In this document: piece by piece, positions 14,854 through 22,616 of the stretch
Position numbering within the stretch: the first letter of the stretch is position 1
Layout of the letters: the number at the start of each line of letters is the position of its first letter
Assembly (NCBI GenBank): GCA_016212855.1
Contig: JACRDP010000004.1
Coordinates: forward strand, 49,589-113,588
Direction of reading: 5' to 3'
DNA: 64,000 nucleotides
Source of the DNA: Elusimicrobiota bacterium
GTDB lineage: Bacteria; Elusimicrobiota; Elusimicrobia; UBA1565; UBA9628
Notes under the pieces: model-generated
Database searches by the model: none
Told to the model about the DNA's origin: nothing
Seen by the model: only the letters and a program-made list of their open reading frames with translations
Position numbers and translations under genes: made by a program

Positions 14854-15561
14854 CTAGCGCAGGCCCGCGGCTTGGCGGGCGAGTTTTTCGTCGATCAGGA
14901 AGGCGACGAAGCGCGCGTTGGCGGCGTCGAGTTTGGCTTTCTCGGCGGCGTCCTTGGCCGAGTCCAGAAGATCGGGGATCGACTTCAGCTTCTCGGCCTC
15001 GCCGATCTTGTACAGCGCCATCTCGGCGCCGTTCTTGTCGGCCCAGGGAGCGATCTCGTCGCTGACGGCGGCGACCTTGTCGCCGGTGAGGGGCTCGATG
15101 ACGGGGAGCTTCGCGGGCTCGCCGCCGAGCTCGGTCCAGACGCGAGCGGCGACGGCGCGGCGCATGTAGGAGCGCTCGGCGCAGACGGGCATGTCGGCGA
15201 GCATCAGCGCGGCGATCTCCTTGGCGATGAGCGGGGAGTACACGCGGGGATAAGCGGGGAGAGCATCGGACAAAGTAATGACGGTCTTCCCGGCCGCGAC
15301 GGTGGTCTTCACGGCCTCGGTCTGGGCCGCGGGCTTAACGGAGATGCCGTGTTCGCGGAGATAGGCGACGACGACGCCGCCGGCCTCGGGCCCGTCGTTC
15401 ATCGCGACGAGGGCGCGCTCGATGGCGGCCTGCTTCTCCGTACTGGCCTTCGCGGCGCGCTGGGCGTCCTCAAGCGAGTTCTGGAAATCGATTTCGGCGG
15501 CGCGATCCTGCGCGAGGGCCGGAGAGGCGAAGAGCAAGGCGGCGAGGGCGGCGTATCTCAT
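14854..15561 (-). CDS. Secreted hypothetical protein
   Basis: 235 residues. A signal peptide (MRYAALAALLFASPALAQ) is followed by an alpha-helical mature protein, Ala/Glu/Lys-rich, with one Cys (DMPVCAERSYMRR). The segment YPRVYSPLIAKEIAALMLADMP resembles peptidase-accessory or scaffold helices seen in unrelated secreted proteins, and no family is recognised. TACAAT lies six bases upstream of the ATG. It is upstream of the M16 peptidase on the same strand but separated by structured element copy 2, so co-transcription is uncertain. Confidence 0.72.
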   Translation of the reverse strand: MRYAALAALLFASPALAQDRAAEIDFQNSLEDAQRAAKASTEKQAAIERALVAMNDGPEAGGVVVAYLREHGISVKPAAQTEAVKTTVAAGKTVITLSDALPAYPRVYSPLIAKEIAALMLADMPVCAERSYMRRAVAARVWTELGGEPAKLPVIEPLTGDKVAAVSDEIAPWADKNGAEMALYKIGEAEKLKSIPDLLDSAKDAAEKAKLDAANARFVAFLIDEKLARQAAGLR

Positions 15562-15623
15562 GGTCCGATTGTACCTTTCGTGCCGCGAGCCCGGAAGGGC
15601 CGGAGGACCCGGCGGCTTCCCGC

Positions 15624-15635
15624 CAAAGGTCCCAG
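15624..15635 (+). repeat. Intergenic 12-mer CAAAGG(A/T)CCCAG, copy 1
   Basis: CAAAGGTCCCAG, five bases before the TAGAAT -10 element of the cyclase gene. Other copies are at 19414, 33324 and 52938. Confidence 0.5.
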
Positions 15636-15652
15636 TCTGCTAGAATCGCGCC

Positions 15653-16273
15653 ATGAAAAGGAAGAAAAAGGCCTCCCGGAGCCCCTTGCCCACCTCCGAG
15701 CAACTCTTCGAGCGTCTGCGCGGCCGCACCAAGGCCAACGCGGACGCCATGGATCGCAACATCGAAAACCAGTGCGTGCGAGAGGTGACGGTCATGATGT
15801 GCGATTCGTCGGGTTTCACCCGACGAACTCATGAATACGGAATCCTCCACTTTCTCGCGGTGATGACCGACGTCTATGACCGCGTCGAGCCGATCGTCAT
15901 CCGGCATCGCGGCACCGTGATCTCGCGCGGCGCCGACAACCTGCTGGCCGTATTCGACTCCCCCGCCCACGGCGTCGACGCGGCGATCGCCACGCAGCGC
16001 CTGCTCGTCAAGTTCAACGAGGGCAAAAAAGACCGGGACCAGTTCCAGCTGTGCATGGGCTTTCACCACGGGAAGGTCCTGCATCTCAAGGACTCGATCT
16101 TCGGCGACAAGGTCAACATCGCCTCGAAAATCGGCGAGGATCTCGCTTCCGCCGAGGAAATCCTGGTGACCGGCGAGGTCGCCAAGAAGCTGCCGCCGCG
16201 CGTCAAGCGCTCTTACGCCCGCTCCGTCGAGCTCGGCGGCAAGACCTTCGAGCTGCACCGCGTGAAGTATTAG
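15653..16273 (+). CDS. Class III adenylate/guanylate cyclase domain protein
   Basis: 206 residues, essentially one cyclase homology domain with a short basic N-terminus and no sensor or membrane part. The first metal Asp is in VTVMMCDSSGFTRR, the second in SRGADNLLAVFDSP, and the FGDKVNIASKIGED segment matches the family's GDxVNxAxRL motif, with Lys in place of the usual Arg. These residues fit a nucleotide cyclase, although the substituted positions leave product and activity open. The start is supported by TAGAAT six bases upstream. The following lipoprotein frame begins within its stop codon, so the two are coupled. Confidence 0.83.
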   Translation: MKRKKKASRSPLPTSEQLFERLRGRTKANADAMDRNIENQCVREVTVMMCDSSGFTRRTHEYGILHFLAVMTDVYDRVEPIVIRHRGTVISRGADNLLAVFDSPAHGVDAAIATQRLLVKFNEGKKDRDQFQLCMGFHHGKVLHLKDSIFGDKVNIASKIGEDLASAEEILVTGEVAKKLPPRVKRSYARSVELGGKTFELHRVKY

Positions 16274-16937
16274 GCTCGCGGCTCTCGGCGTCCTGCTCCT
16301 ACTCGCCGGCTGCGGACGACGGGAAAGCGTCCCGGTCAGCTGCCCTCAAGACACGTCTTTCGACCGCTCGAGCTTCGTGAAAGTCCGGGGCGACTTTCCC
16401 CCCGCCGTCCTGCGCCGCGACATGACTCTCGCCGCTCTCGCCCGCGAAACCACCAATACCGGCCCGGGCCGCTCCCAGGGGCTGACGGTGGTCGAATCCC
16501 GACTATCCTACGGCTCGAAGACGAGCTCGCTGACTCAAAACGGCCGGCTCTGCGTCTGGATGGAGGAAGTCTTGGTCGATCTCACGCCCGCCTCGGTCGA
16601 AATCATCGTCCCGAGCGAGTACCCCGAGGGCTCCTGCGAGTACGACGCCATCCTTCTCCATGAGCGAGAGCACGAGCGGGTCTATCAGGAACGAGTCGCC
16701 GCGGCGGTCGCGGAAATCCGCGACGCGCTCGTCACGGCCAAGTGGCTGCCGGCCCGCGGCAACCCGCTCGAGGCCGCGGACCAGGCCTCCGCCGAGGCCG
16801 CGCTCAACGCGAAGATCCGCAAGGTCGTCGACCCCGCCTACGCCAACTACAAGGAACAGCTCGGCGCGGCCCAGGCCGAGCTCGACCAGCCGGCCCTGTA
16901 TCAATGGGTCTCCAAGCGCTGTTCGGCTTGGAAGTGA
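16269..16937 (+). CDS. Lipoprotein with HExxH zinc-protease motif; likely ATT start
   Basis: The frame is open from just after a TGA at 16263-16265. A lipoprotein signal (RLAALGVLLLLAGC, lipobox LAGC) is encoded from 16272, but the only possible start ahead of it is ATT at 16269, which overlaps the TAG of the cyclase gene; the first conventional start, GTG 16377, would lose the whole signal. From ATT the product has 222 residues. It contains LLHEREHERVYQERV, an HExxH zinc motif, as in DUF922-type putative proteases, and several Cys. It should be a membrane-tethered metalloprotease-like protein. The start codon is the main doubt. Confidence 0.68.
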   Translation: MRLAALGVLLLLAGCGRRESVPVSCPQDTSFDRSSFVKVRGDFPPAVLRRDMTLAALARETTNTGPGRSQGLTVVESRLSYGSKTSSLTQNGRLCVWMEEVLVDLTPASVEIIVPSEYPEGSCEYDAILLHEREHERVYQERVAAAVAEIRDALVTAKWLPARGNPLEAADQASAEAALNAKIRKVVDPAYANYKEQLGAAQAELDQPALYQWVSKRCSAWK

Positions 16938-16939
16938 TA

Positions 16940-16945
16940 TATAAT
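16940..16945 (+). promoter_or_regulatory. TATAAT -10 element of lemA
   Basis: A consensus TATAAT ends 6 bases before the ATG at 16952 and begins three bases after the stop of the preceding gene. The transcript should start at or near the A of the start codon. Confidence 0.65.
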
Positions 16946-16951
16946 CCAATC

Positions 16952-17545
16952 ATGAAAATCATCGGAGCCGTGCTGGGAGCCGTTCTCCTCGTCGTTCTCG
17001 CCGTCGGGCTGTGGGCCGTCGGCGCCTACAACGGGATCGTGGGCAAGAGCGAAGGCGTCAAGACCGCCTGGTCGCAGGTGGAGAATCAGTACCAGCGCCG
17101 CGCCGACCTCGTGCCCAATCTCGTCGAAGTCGTGAAGGGCTCCTCCAAGTTCGAGAAGGAAACCTTGACCGCCGTGGTCGAGGCCCGCGCCAAGGTCGGC
17201 CAGCTCACGGTCGGCAAGGAGGTGCTGCAGGATCCCGCCGCCTTCAAGAAATTCGAGGAGGCCCAGAGCGGCCTCACGTCGGCGCTCTCGCGCCTGATGG
17301 TCGTCGTGGAGAAATACCCCGAGCTCAAGTCCACCTCGGGCTTCCGCGATCTGCAGGTCCAGCTCGAAGGCACGGAGAACCGCGTGGCGGTCGCGCGCAT
17401 GGACTTCAACAACGCCGCCCAGAGCTACAACACCGCCATCAAGGTGTTCCCGGGCGCGCTCGTCGCCGGCTTCGGCGGCTTCACCGAGCGCCCGTACTTC
17501 GCCGCCGCCCCCGAGGCCGCGAAGGCTCCCGCGGTCAAGTTTTAG
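16952..17545 (+). CDS. lemA: LemA family membrane protein
   Basis: 197 residues. One N-terminal membrane segment (MKIIGAVLGAVLLVVLAVGLWAVGAYNG) leads into the LemA helical core: VKTAWSQVENQYQRRADLVPNLVEVVKG is the family signature, followed by FEKETLTAVVEARAKV and the C-terminal NRVAVARMDFNNAAQSYN...FPGALVAGFGGF motif. Length is normal for the family. LemA proteins are inner-membrane proteins with a large coiled-coil domain outside; they are often linked to secreted TPM-domain proteins, which are absent here. A T-tract terminator follows at 17547-17565. Confidence 0.93.
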   Translation: MKIIGAVLGAVLLVVLAVGLWAVGAYNGIVGKSEGVKTAWSQVENQYQRRADLVPNLVEVVKGSSKFEKETLTAVVEARAKVGQLTVGKEVLQDPAAFKKFEEAQSGLTSALSRLMVVVEKYPELKSTSGFRDLQVQLEGTENRVAVARMDFNNAAQSYNTAIKVFPGALVAGFGGFTERPYFAAAPEAAKAPAVKF

Positions 17546-17546
17546 A

Positions 17547-17565
17547 CCTCGCTGCGAGGCTTTTT
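17547..17565 (+). terminator. Rho-independent terminator after lemA
   Basis: CCTCG (17547-17551), loop CTG, CGAGG (17555-17559), then C and TTTTT. It begins one base after the lemA stop. Confidence 0.7.
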
Positions 17566-17642
17566 CGCGGTTGATCTCGGTCAATAAACCGGATTGACGA
17601 AAGTCCTACGAGAGTGCTGGGCCTTTCGGGCATCATAGGCTC

Positions 17643-18359
17643 ATGAACAAAACCTTCTTCGTCATCGCCGCTCTCTCCCTCTCCACCTTCGCCGGCGCTC
17701 AGTCGTTCGAGACCCAGGTCGAGGACTCTCTGAAGCCCTTCGTCGCCGAGGACGCGTTCGCCGGCGTTCCCGCCTGCGGCGTGCTCGACATCAAGACGAT
17801 CCGCCCCTTCAACCTCGATGAGGCGTCCGACCTCGTCAACCCCTGCCTGCAGGCCGTGGCCAAGAAGTACTCGGCCACGTTCGTCGCCGAAGGCGGCTTC
17901 CTCTCCGCGCCGCAGAGCGGCCGGCCCGGCACGACCGGCCTGCTCATCAAGACCGACCTGACCGCCGGCTCCAAGGGCCACCGCGACCTCGTCGCCTCGC
18001 TCGCGCACCGCGACGGCCGCCTGCTCGGCCACGTGACCAAGGTCCTGACCGCCGGCGAGCCCGCTCCCGCCGCGATCAGCTCGCTGCAGAAGGCCATCGA
18101 GGGCTGCATGCTCCTGACCGTGGTGCGCGACGTGCGCAGCGGCGACGACTTCGTGAAGATCTACGGCAAGTGCCTGACCCGCGACGCCGAGCTCAAGATC
18201 ACCGAGATCCGCCCGGCCGAGGGCCTGGCCGTCACGCTGAAGACCTCCGCCACCAACGAGCAGGTCGAGTCCTACAACGGCTTCGTCACCGTCAACGCCG
18301 GCAAGGGCCCGGTCAAGGTCATGGTCGTCGCGTACGGCGCGAACGTCTACCTGCCCTAG
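17643..18359 (+). CDS. Secreted hypothetical protein with four cysteines
   Basis: 238 residues. Signal peptide MNKTFFVIAALSLSTFAGAQ, then an alpha/beta mature protein of about 218 residues with Cys in VPACGVL, VNPCLQ, EGCMLL and YGKCLT, which probably form two disulfides. The final third (ELKITEIRPAEGLAVTLKTS, GPVKVMVVAYGANVYLP) is strand-rich. No family is recognised. The -10 region is poorer than that of its neighbours (CATCAT six bases upstream). A strong terminator follows. Confidence 0.75.
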   Translation: MNKTFFVIAALSLSTFAGAQSFETQVEDSLKPFVAEDAFAGVPACGVLDIKTIRPFNLDEASDLVNPCLQAVAKKYSATFVAEGGFLSAPQSGRPGTTGLLIKTDLTAGSKGHRDLVASLAHRDGRLLGHVTKVLTAGEPAPAAISSLQKAIEGCMLLTVVRDVRSGDDFVKIYGKCLTRDAELKITEIRPAEGLAVTLKTSATNEQVESYNGFVTVNAGKGPVKVMVVAYGANVYLP

Positions 18360-18385
18360 CAAACGATCTCCTCACCAGGGGAACC

Positions 18386-18420
18386 GAGGCCCTGACCGAA
18401 AGGTCGGGGCCTCTTAATTT
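18386..18420 (+). terminator. Rho-independent terminator, plus strand
   Basis: GAGGCCC-T-GACC, tetraloop GAAA, GGTC-G-GGGCCTC (18386-18413) followed by TTAATTT. It ends the 17643-18359 transcript. Confidence 0.85.
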
Positions 18421-18424
18421 AGCG

Positions 18425-18463
18425 GTGGAAAAGCGAAGCCCCGTCAGAGCGTCCTGACGGGGC
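18425..18463 (-). terminator. Rho-independent terminator, minus strand
   Basis: On the minus strand GCCCCGTCAG and CTGACGGGGC form a perfect 10-bp stem (18438-18463) followed by TTCGCTTTTCC. It serves the convergent gene that ends at 18486. Confidence 0.75.
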
Positions 18464-18485
18464 CTCGCGTGCGGGCGACGAAAGG

Positions 18486-19373
18486 CTAGTTCAGGGCCAA
18501 GGACGGCGCGGCGTGCGCCGTCTTGTTGGTCTCCAAGGTCTTGGTCCAGGCCTCGGTCGAGACCTTCCCGCCCAGGCGGCGGATGGAGTACTCGACGTAG
18601 TACTTCTTACCGCTCTCGAACTTGTTCTTGGAGAGGTCCACCGAGTAGGAAGCCGCGACGACGGGATTCCACGCGCCTTCGGCGATGGTCGGGTCGAACC
18701 AGTTCGGCACGTCCTTCTTGAGCGTGTACTTGATCTCGATCTGCTGGCCCGCGTAGTACGCCGCCCAGCGGTCGGTCAGCGTGAACTTCATCGTCTCATC
18801 GAGCTCGCCGAGCACGCCGACCGGGTCGGGGCGCTGGGCGATCTTCTTGCCGGGAGCGAGCAGGTAGTTGCCGTCGCGGCTGCCGCCGGAGATCAGGCGG
18901 TAGTCGTAGGCCGTCTCCAGCGCGCGGATGTCGAGCCAGGGCCCGTCGAGGCAGACGCGGAACGTGTCGCGCTCCCAGGGCAGCAGCGCCTGGCGATCGC
19001 GGATCGTGACCGACGCGCGCTCATGGTAGGTGTAGCCGACGCGCTCGTAGCACTGGCGGCCGCCGCCGTGGCGGGGATCGCCGGTGTTGTAGCACTCCTC
19101 GACGTACTCCGTGCTGCGCAGGTCGAAGGAAGGAGAGGACGCGGGATCGTTCGCGCCGAAGGACACGCTCACGCAGTCGGACACCGTGCGGCGTCCGCCC
19201 GGATAATAGTCGGACTGAACCACGGTCTTGTCCTTCTTCGCGGCGGCCTTCGCGTCCTTGAGCAGGGCGGACACGTCGACGGCCTGGTCGAAATTCACGG
19301 CGGGAGACTCGGCGAAGACGGGAGCGGCGATCAAGGTCGCGGCGAGCGCGAACGTCAGGCGGGTCGTGTTCAT
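18486..19373 (-). CDS. Secreted hypothetical protein, beta-rich
   Basis: 295 residues from the ATG at 19373 (a GTG four codons earlier is also open; GGAGG lies just before it). Signal peptide MNTTRLTFALAATLIAAPVFA, then a helix with Lys/Ala (LLKDAKAAAKKDKTVV) and a strand-rich domain with Cys in VSDCVSV, VEECYNT, RQCYERV and RVCLDGP. The C-terminal 100 residues (YYAGQQIEIKYTLKKDVPNWF, GKKYYVEYSIRRLGGKVST) look like an Ig-like or jelly-roll beta-sandwich. No family is recognised and function is unknown. Confidence 0.75.
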   Translation of the reverse strand: MNTTRLTFALAATLIAAPVFAESPAVNFDQAVDVSALLKDAKAAAKKDKTVVQSDYYPGGRRTVSDCVSVSFGANDPASSPSFDLRSTEYVEECYNTGDPRHGGGRQCYERVGYTYHERASVTIRDRQALLPWERDTFRVCLDGPWLDIRALETAYDYRLISGGSRDGNYLLAPGKKIAQRPDPVGVLGELDETMKFTLTDRWAAYYAGQQIEIKYTLKKDVPNWFDPTIAEGAWNPVVAASYSVDLSKNKFESGKKYYVEYSIRRLGGKVSTEAWTKTLETNKTAHAAPSLALN

Positions 19374-19413
19374 CTCGGTGTGCACCTCCAGGGTGGCGGC
19401 AACGCAATACTAT

Positions 19414-19425
19414 CAAAGGACCCAG
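19414..19425 (+). repeat. Intergenic 12-mer CAAAGG(A/T)CCCAG, copy 2
   Basis: CAAAGGACCCAG in the divergent region between the genes starting at 19373 (minus) and 19487 (plus). Confidence 0.5.
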
Positions 19426-19486
19426 AGCTTGTCTAGGCCTTTCGGTCCGGCTCCCGCCGGGAGCGCGGTGTTGCTAGAATAGCGCC

Positions 19487-21176
19487 GTGCTCGCGTCACG
19501 AAGGACGGTCCCCGCGCTCGCCGCGCTCGCCGCGCTCGCCGCGCTCCTCCCGTTTCTTCCCGCGCTGAACGCGCCGTTCCTCGAGTGGGACGATCTGCCC
19601 CACCTGGTGAACAATCCGCACTGGCGGGGCTTTTCCGCTGAAAACGTGCGTTGGATGACGACCACTGTCCAGGACGGCCCCTATCAACCGCTGTCGTGGC
19701 TGAGCTACGCCCTCGACTACTCCCTGTGGGGCGCGAACCCCGCCGCGATGCGCGCGACCAACTTCCTCCTTCACGCGGGCTGCGTCGCCCTCCTGTACCT
19801 CGTCTGCGCGGCGCTCCTCGAGCGCGGCGCTGCGGAGTCCTCGCCGCGGGAGCGCTCCGTCGCCGCCGCTTTCGCCGCCCTGTTCTGGGGAGCGCATCCG
19901 TTGCGCGTCGAGTCGGTCGTCTGGCTCACCGAGCGCCGCGACGTCCTGTCCGGCTTCTTATATCTCCTCTGCGCGTGGTTCTATCTGAAGGATCCGAAAA
20001 AGCCGCTGCGCCCGCTGTTCGCGTTCTGCCTCGCGGTGCTGGCCAAGGCGAGCGTGATCACCATGCCGCTGACCTTGATTCTTTTGGATCGCTGGCCCCT
20101 GCGCCGCCGCTCGTGGGCGGATAAAATTCCGTACTTCCTCATTTCTTTCGCTGCGGGCGTGGCGGGACTCGCCGGGCAGTGGGACATCGGCGCGCTCCGC
20201 CTCGAGACCGGCTTCGGCGACCGGCTGGGACTCGCCGTCTATTCGTTGTGGTGGTACGCGGTGAAAACCGCCTGGCCCTCGGGACTGTCGCCGTATCACC
20301 GGGTGCCGCCCGGCTTCGGCCCGTCGAGCCCGCTGGTTCTAGGCGCGGCGGTCGGCGTCGCCTTCCTGGGAGCTGCGGCCTGGCGCGTGCGGCGTCGCGC
20401 GCCAGCCTTCGGGATGTCTCTCGTCCACTATTCTCTGATCCTGGCCCCGATGGCGGGGTTCGTACGCTTCGGCCATCATCTTGTCGCCGAGCGCTACTCC
20501 TTTCTACCCGGCCTGGCCCTGTCCGTCGCGGCCGGAGCTGGCCTGCTCGCCGCCCGCCGTCGCGCGACGTGGCGCGCGCCGGCGACCGCGGCCGGGATTG
20601 CCCTCCTGCTGGCGAACGCGGCCGTGACGGCGAAGGGAGCCCGCTACTGGAGCGGCACCGAATCATTGTGGAAGAGGGCGCTGGAGGTGGACCCCGGCTC
20701 GGCCGTGCCGCACGTCAACCTCGCGTCCTACTATCGCAACACGAGCCGGATCGACGACGCCCTAGCCGAGGAACGCGCCGCCGTCGCCCTCGATCCGCGG
20801 CGGGCGCGACAGCTCAGCAACCTCGGCGCCGACGCGGTGCAAAAAAAAACAGTTCGCCGAAGCCGAACGGCTGCTGCGCGCCGCCGTCGCCGCCGCGCCC
20901 GACCTCGCGATCGCGCGCTACAACCTGGCCGCGGCGCTCGACGGCCTCGGGCGCCGGCGCGAGGCGCTCGCCCAGCTCGAGCAGGCGGCCCGGCTCGACT
21001 TCGACGACCCGAAAATACTCAACAACCTCGGCGTGGCGCTGTCGTTCGCGGGGGAGCACGCGCGGGCCGAGGCGGCCTTCCGCCGCGCGGTCGAGCTGGC
21101 GCCGGAGTGGGACGTCCCGCGCCACAACCTCGGCAACGAGCGCGCGAGGTATAATAAGCGGCCCCCCTCGCCATGA
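19487..21176 (+). CDS. TMTC-like membrane-TPR glycosyltransferase-type protein, frame shifted at an A9 run
   Basis: GTG start, TAGAAT six bases upstream. The N-terminal 380 residues are polytopic: W34-D35-D36 in the first outer loop, YQPLSWLSYALD, HPLRVESVVWLTERRDVLSG and AERYSFLPG, then C-terminal TPRs. This matches the layout of TMTC proteins (GT-C fold mannosyltransferases with TPR tails); the acidic pair is the expected catalytic site. At 20841-20849 nine As put the frame out by one base: the encoded frame turns into an Arg-rich shadow sequence. One A fewer restores QKKQFAEAERLLRAAVAAAP and two more TPRs, ending at TGA 21174-21176 in an ATGA overlap with the methyltransferase gene. The restored product has about 562 residues. 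Confidence 0.8.
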
Positions 21177-21865
21177 ACGACCGCCTCACCGTCGCCCATT
21201 TCGACTCGATCGCCCCCGACTACGCGGGTGCCACCGGCGCGCTCGACCCGCTCTACGACGCGATCCGCGGCGAGCTCGCCGCCGTCGTCGCGGGCAAGGA
21301 CGTCCTCGACGTCGGCAGCGGCGGCGTCTTCCCGTTCAACCGGCGCCTCGCCGCGTCCGTCACCTCGCTCGACGTGTCTGCGGAAATGCTCGCGCGCGTG
21401 CCGGCGGACGTCGCCAGGGTCGTCGCCGACGCGCGGGACATGAGCCCTTTTTCCGACGAATCGTTCGACGCGGTGCTGTTCAGCCTGTCGTTCCACCACG
21501 TCGCCGCGGGCACGGTCGCGCAGGCCGAGGCCGCGCAGGCCGCGGCGTTGGCCGAGGCTTTTCGGGTTCTCAGACCGGGCGGACGCCTGGTCCTTTATGA
21601 GCCCGTGCTCTCGCCCGTTTTTTTCGCGCTCGAACGAGCTCTGTTCAAGCCGCTGATGGCGCTGTTCGCCCTCGCCGGCGTCCCGCCGCTTTACTTCCGC
21701 TCCCGCGCGTCGCTGAAGCGTCTCGCCGACTTTGACGTCATACTCCCCCGAGTCTCGGGTTGGGTCGATCCTCTGAGCGGCACCTTTCCGAGCCCGCTGC
21801 GCCTGCCGGTCGCGATTTTTCCGACGCGCTACGAGCTGTTCATCGCGGTGAAGCCCCTTGGATAA
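21173..21865 (+). CDS. Class I SAM-dependent methyltransferase
   Basis: 230 residues, ATG overlapping the stop of the restored upstream frame. The Rossmann SAM-binding motif I is VLDVGSGGVFPFN, the acidic end of strand 2 is SLDVSAEML, motif II/III is DARDMSPFSDESFDAVLFSLSFHHV, and VLRPGGRLVLYEP is the post-III motif of the UbiE/small-molecule type. A hydrophobic segment (ALFKPLMALFALAGVPPLYF) suggests membrane contact or a lipid-linked substrate. It sits between a TMTC-like protein and a family 2 glycosyltransferase in one operon, which suggests modification of a glycan or lipid carrier. Confidence 0.87.
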   Translation: MNDRLTVAHFDSIAPDYAGATGALDPLYDAIRGELAAVVAGKDVLDVGSGGVFPFNRRLAASVTSLDVSAEMLARVPADVARVVADARDMSPFSDESFDAVLFSLSFHHVAAGTVAQAEAAQAAALAEAFRVLRPGGRLVLYEPVLSPVFFALERALFKPLMALFALAGVPPLYFRSRASLKRLADFDVILPRVSGWVDPLSGTFPSPLRLPVAIFPTRYELFIAVKPLG

Positions 21866-22616
21866 AGTCTGCGTCCTGCTTCCCGCCTACAACGAGGCGG
21901 GCCGGGTCGCCGCCGTCGTCCGCGGGGCGCTCGCCCTCTCCTGGCCGGACGTTTCGCTCCGCGTCGTCGTCGTCGACGACGGCTCGACCGACGACACGAT
22001 CGCGAACGCCCTGACGGCCGGCGCGCGCGTCGTCTCGCTCGGCGCGAACCTGGGCGTCGGGGCGGCGCTGCGCAGCGGCTTCGAACTCGCCCGCGAGGAG
22101 GGCTTCGACTACCTCGTCCACATCGACGCCGACGGCCAGATCGACCCCTCCCAGATCCCGGCCTTGCTCGCTCCCGTGCGCGCCGGGACGGCGGACGTCG
22201 CGATCGGCAGCCGGTTCCTCGACGGCCGCCCGGAGTACCTGAGCGCGGCGAAGGCGGCGGCGCTGCGGCTTCTCGCCCGCGCGGTCGGGCTCGCCGTGGA
22301 CTCCCCGCTCACGGACCTGTCGTGCGGCATCCGCGCGCTTAACGCGGCGGCGATCGCCGCGGCGCGCCCGAGCTTCGAATACGACTACGTGCAGGAGACC
22401 TTGCTCCAGTTCTTCTCCTCGCGCATGCGCGTCGTCGAGGTTCCGGTGAAGGCGGTCGACCGTGAAGGCCCGCGCGGCATCAGCGCGCGCTCCTTCCGCT
22501 ACATCAGCCGGTACCTGCTCCTGCTCGCGTACGGGCTGGCCGGATTCTATCTGTCGCGTCTGCGGCGGCTGCTGGCGCCCGCGCCCGCGCCGCGTCTGTT
22601 GCGCGCCGACCGTTGA
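21858..22616 (+). CDS. Family 2 glycosyltransferase (polyprenyl-phosphate sugar transferase type)
   Basis: 252 residues from a TTG that overlaps the methyltransferase by 8 bases. The GT-A fold is clear: VCVLLPAYNEAGRVAAVV, VVVDDGSTDDT, the DxD motif in HIDADGQIDP, and SRFLDGR. The C-terminal part (ISRYLLLLAYGLAGFYLSRLRRLL) has one amphipathic or membrane helix. This resembles dolichol/undecaprenyl-phosphate mannose or glucose synthases, which make the lipid-linked sugar donors that GT-C enzymes use. Its location between two TMTC-like genes supports that role, as inference. Confidence 0.87.
   Translation: MDKVCVLLPAYNEAGRVAAVVRGALALSWPDVSLRVVVVDDGSTDDTIANALTAGARVVSLGANLGVGAALRSGFELAREEGFDYLVHIDADGQIDPSQIPALLAPVRAGTADVAIGSRFLDGRPEYLSAAKAAALRLLARAVGLAVDSPLTDLSCGIRALNAAAIAAARPSFEYDYVQETLLQFFSSRMRVVEVPVKAVDREGPRGISARSFRYISRYLLLLAYGLAGFYLSRLRRLLAPAPAPRLLRADR

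Noticed and set aside
20850..21154. Arg-rich C-terminal tail of the protein at 19487 as a real basic domain
   Set aside because: It is the out-of-frame reading of TPR-coding DNA; the alternative frame gives conserved TPR sequence and a proper overlap with the next gene.
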